Positions 7,085-8,283 of a stretch of DNA of 8,283 nt are shown in pieces. The notes under the pieces are model-generated. The model did no database searches. It worked only from the letters and a program-made list of their open reading frames with translations, and was not told where the DNA came from. Position 1 is the first letter of the stretch, and every line of letters starts with the position of its first letter. Both the position numbers and the translations under genes were made by a program. Source of the DNA: DASXRU01 sp039933315 (GTDB taxonomy: Bacteria > Acidobacteriota > Blastocatellia > Pyrinomonadales > Pyrinomonadaceae); assembly GCA_039933315.1 (NCBI GenBank), contig JBDTOI010000176.1:1-8283 (forward strand). The letters are read 5' to 3'.

Positions 7085-7101
7085 GCCAATTTCGTAGTGG
7101 C
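7085..7101 (-). ncRNA. EBS1 stem-loop of the intron
   Basis: GCCA/TGGC (7101-7098, 7088-7085) closes a 9-nt loop that contains GAAAT. GAAAT pairs with the last 5 bases of the 5' exon, ATTTC, and two further G-U pairs are possible if the stem opens. The preceding C7094 is positioned as delta. The location, about 245 nt into the intron, is usual for EBS1. Confidence 0.65.
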
Positions 7102-7115
7102 TCGGCATCCATTTT

Positions 7116-7138
7116 CCACGAAATCCGGTTTATCGTGG
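7116..7138 (-). ncRNA. EBS2 stem-loop of the intron
   Basis: CCACGA (7138-7133) and TCGTGG (7121-7116) form a perfect 6-bp stem with an 11-nt loop beginning TAAAC (7132-7128). TAAAC is the exact complement of GTTTA at -15 to -11 of the 5' exon. The location just upstream of EBS1 agrees with group II intron domain I. Confidence 0.6.
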
Positions 7139-7338
7139 CGTGTAACGAGGCTGCAAAGTTCACTTTATGTTACGGCCCGTCAGGCTTGCTCGCCCTGCCC
7201 CGGCCAGGACTTTTACTTTCGAGCTTTCATCTCCGAGGATCGCTCCCCGGAAACGTCGAGTATAACTACATGGGCATACAGTTAATTCCCATGGCCGGTC
7301 TTTCACCGGCTAGACACGCAGCCTTATGGGCTGCGCAC

Positions 7339-7372
7339 GAAATCACACTAAACTATATGAAAGAACACGAAT
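7339..7372 (-). repeat. Intron 5' exon: IBS1/IBS2 and half of a TTCGTG repeat arm
   Basis: On the minus strand the 5' exon ends in TGATTTC (IBS1, 7345-7339) with GTTTA (IBS2, 7353-7349) upstream. The sequence from 7372 begins TTCGTGT and shares its spacing with the repeat at 6497-6540 in inverted orientation. Joined to 6565-6557 it rebuilds the second arm of an imperfect palindrome, ending GGATCG in both arms. Confidence 0.55.
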
Positions 7373-7426
7373 CAGAGCACTGAACTGTTTGTACCAACAT
7401 CAAAACTCAAATTGCTGAAACGATAA

Positions 7427-8203
7427 ATGCCATATCAAGGTTTTGATCTAAGTGGGAAAACAGCCGTGGTTATTGGCGGCACCTCCGGCATTGGGCGGGC
7501 GATTGCTCGCGGGCTGGCCGAAGCCGGCGCCGACGTGGTGCCGACTTCGCGGCGCCTTGAACACGTAAGAGAGACTGCTGCTGAAATTCGCACGCTGGGC
7601 CGGCGTTCGTTGGAAGTTGCTTCGGACGTCAGCGACCGTGCATCGTTGGACCAGGTGTTAAATGAGTGCATTGGCGAGTTTGGCAAGGTCGACATCCTGG
7701 TAAATTCCGCTGGCAAGACGAAACGCACTCCCACGATCGACGTAAGCGATGAAGAGTGGACTGATATCCTCAACACCAACGTAACCGGGACCCTGCGCGC
7801 ATGTCAGATCTTCGGCCGGCACATGCTTGAGAACAACTATGGCCGCATCGTAAATATCGCTTCGCTTTCAACCTTCGTGGCGCTTTATGAAGTCGCAGCT
7901 TACTCGGCCAGCAAGGCTGCTGTAGCCATGCTGACAAAATCGCTGGCAATTGAATGGGCTTCCCGCGGCGTGAATGTAAACGCGATTGCGCCCGGAGTGT
8001 TCCGCACGGCGCTGAATCAAAAGTTGCTCGACGAAACGGAGCGCGGGCGGGAATTTCTTTTGCGCACGCCGATGAAACGCTTCGGTGAGGTTGAAGAACT
8101 GGCCGGCGCGGCGGTCTTCCTGGCTTCCGACGCCGCCAGCTTCATCACCGGGGAAATCCTGGTGGTAGATGGCGGATTCCTCGCCAGCGGCGTCAACCAG
8201 TAG
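7427..8203 (+). CDS. SDR-family NAD(P)-dependent oxidoreductase
   Basis: The 258-residue product has the length and motifs of a classical short-chain dehydrogenase/reductase, a cytosolic Rossmann-fold enzyme that interconverts alcohols and ketones. Seen in order: cofactor loop VIGGTSGIG (ending G23), NSAG at 93-96, catalytic N118 in NTNVTG, S146, Y159 and K163 in YSASK, and NAIAPG at 185-190. All four catalytic residues are present. SRR at 41-43, after the second beta strand, suggests NADP(H) but does not prove it. The overall look is of the gluconate 5-dehydrogenase / 2-deoxy-gluconate 3-dehydrogenase / glucose dehydrogenase group, so a sugar acid or polyol is the best guess; SDR substrates cannot be fixed from motifs. 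The start has no strong Shine-Dalgarno and no convincing promoter was found in the 88 nt between it and the group II intron. Confidence 0.9.
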   Translation: MPYQGFDLSGKTAVVIGGTSGIGRAIARGLAEAGADVVPTSRRLEHVRETAAEIRTLGRRSLEVASDVSDRASLDQVLNECIGEFGKVDILVNSAGKTKRTPTIDVSDEEWTDILNTNVTGTLRACQIFGRHMLENNYGRIVNIASLSTFVALYEVAAYSASKAAVAMLTKSLAIEWASRGVNVNAIAPGVFRTALNQKLLDETERGREFLLRTPMKRFGEVEELAGAAVFLASDAASFITGEILVVDGGFLASGVNQ

Positions 8204-8209
8204 CCCCTT

Positions 8210-8283
8210 GATTGCGGAATTCGGAATGCGGATTTCGGATTAAGTGATAAAGGCAATTGTTCTTCAATCCGCATTCCGCAATC
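8210..8283. repeat. GCGGAAT-type inverted repeat after the SDR gene
   Basis: The right arm 8266-8283 is complementary to the left side in two pieces: GATTGCGGAAT (8210-8220) and GCGGATT (8228-8234), with a 7-nt bulge between them. The left side also repeats CGGAAT/CGGATT at a 7- or 8-nt period. It begins 6 nt after the SDR stop and reaches the window edge, so its full extent is unseen. It could end SDR transcription, but resembles a dispersed repeat more than an intrinsic terminator. Confidence 0.6.

Larger units (their letters stand above)
6566..7338 (-). mobile_element. Complete group II intron lacking a reverse-transcriptase ORF
   Basis: Read on the minus strand, 773 nt. The 5' end is GTGCGC, matching the GUGYG consensus, followed by two tight hairpins: CGCAGCC/GGCTGCG at 7335-7317 and GCCGGT/ACCGGC at 7310-7294. 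Two further hairpins present EBS2-like and EBS1-like loops complementary to the 5' exon. A short hairpin occupies the domain IV position where a maturase would normally be encoded. Domain V has an AGC triad and a 2-nt bulge, domain VI has a single bulged adenosine, and the 3' end is AC, 6 nt after that adenosine. The base before EBS1 (C7094) can pair with the first 3' exon base (G6565), as in delta-delta' pairing. Splicing or movement would need a maturase supplied from elsewhere. No domain VI or V decay is obvious. Boundaries are inferred from these motifs; the subclass is not settled, though the delta pair suggests IIA-like. Confidence 0.82.

Noticed and set aside
6590..7285. Plus-strand 231-residue ORF as a real protein gene
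   Set aside because: It is antisense to the structured intron, is rich in Pro, Ser and Arg, and has no good start signal.
8017..8274. Minus-strand 85-residue ORF at the window end
   Set aside because: It is antisense to the C-terminal half of the SDR gene and runs through the GCGGAAT repeat.

Overview
The window looks like chromosomal DNA of an acidobacterium (Acidobacteriota). The main reason is the large Oar-like TonB-dependent receptor, with a carboxypeptidase-regulatory-like N-terminal domain and a phrase such as NSYNAEYGRFASGVINV, which is typical of the expanded receptor families of that phylum. GC-rich coding DNA and intergenic gaps filled with dispersed-repeat-like hairpins fit this. 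The assignment is inference from family knowledge; there is no rRNA or other marker gene here.

Layout. 1-358 is non-coding: a 50-nt-arm inverted repeat, then the 3' flank of the receptor gene. 359-3658 (minus) encodes the receptor. 3659-3847 is a gap with a strong receptor ribosome binding site and a perfect 22-bp inverted repeat. 3848-5074 (minus) encodes a ROK-family repressor; its upstream region carries a sigma70-like promoter overlapped by a 7-9-7 inverted repeat that makes a good autoregulatory operator. The divergent plus-strand gene 5478-6392 encodes a probably exported protein with an HEFGH zinc-peptidase motif, behind its own sigma70-like promoter. 6393-7426 has no credible protein gene. 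Most of it (6566-7338, minus strand) reads as a complete group II intron without a reverse-transcriptase ORF. 7427-8203 (plus) encodes an SDR-family oxidoreductase, followed by another repeat hairpin at the window end.

How the genes may work together. The repressor and receptor lie in the same direction, 189 nt apart. The repressor keeps the sugar-site and zinc motifs of the ROK fold but has lost the glucokinase phosphate-binding and catalytic-base residues, so a sugar-responsive switch for an outer-membrane uptake receptor is a reasonable model. The SDR could act on a sugar acid or polyol, but it is separated by the peptidase gene and the intron, and no shared operator was seen there. The peptidase has no visible functional link.

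The most notable element is the intron. It has a GUGCG 5' end, EBS1 and EBS2 loops complementary to the 5' exon, a short ORF-less domain IV hairpin, a domain V with an AGC triad and 2-nt bulge, a domain VI with a single bulged adenosine, and an AC 3' end. Joining the exons rebuilds an imperfect palindrome made of TTCGTG-type repeats, which suggests the intron inserted into a dispersed hairpin repeat.
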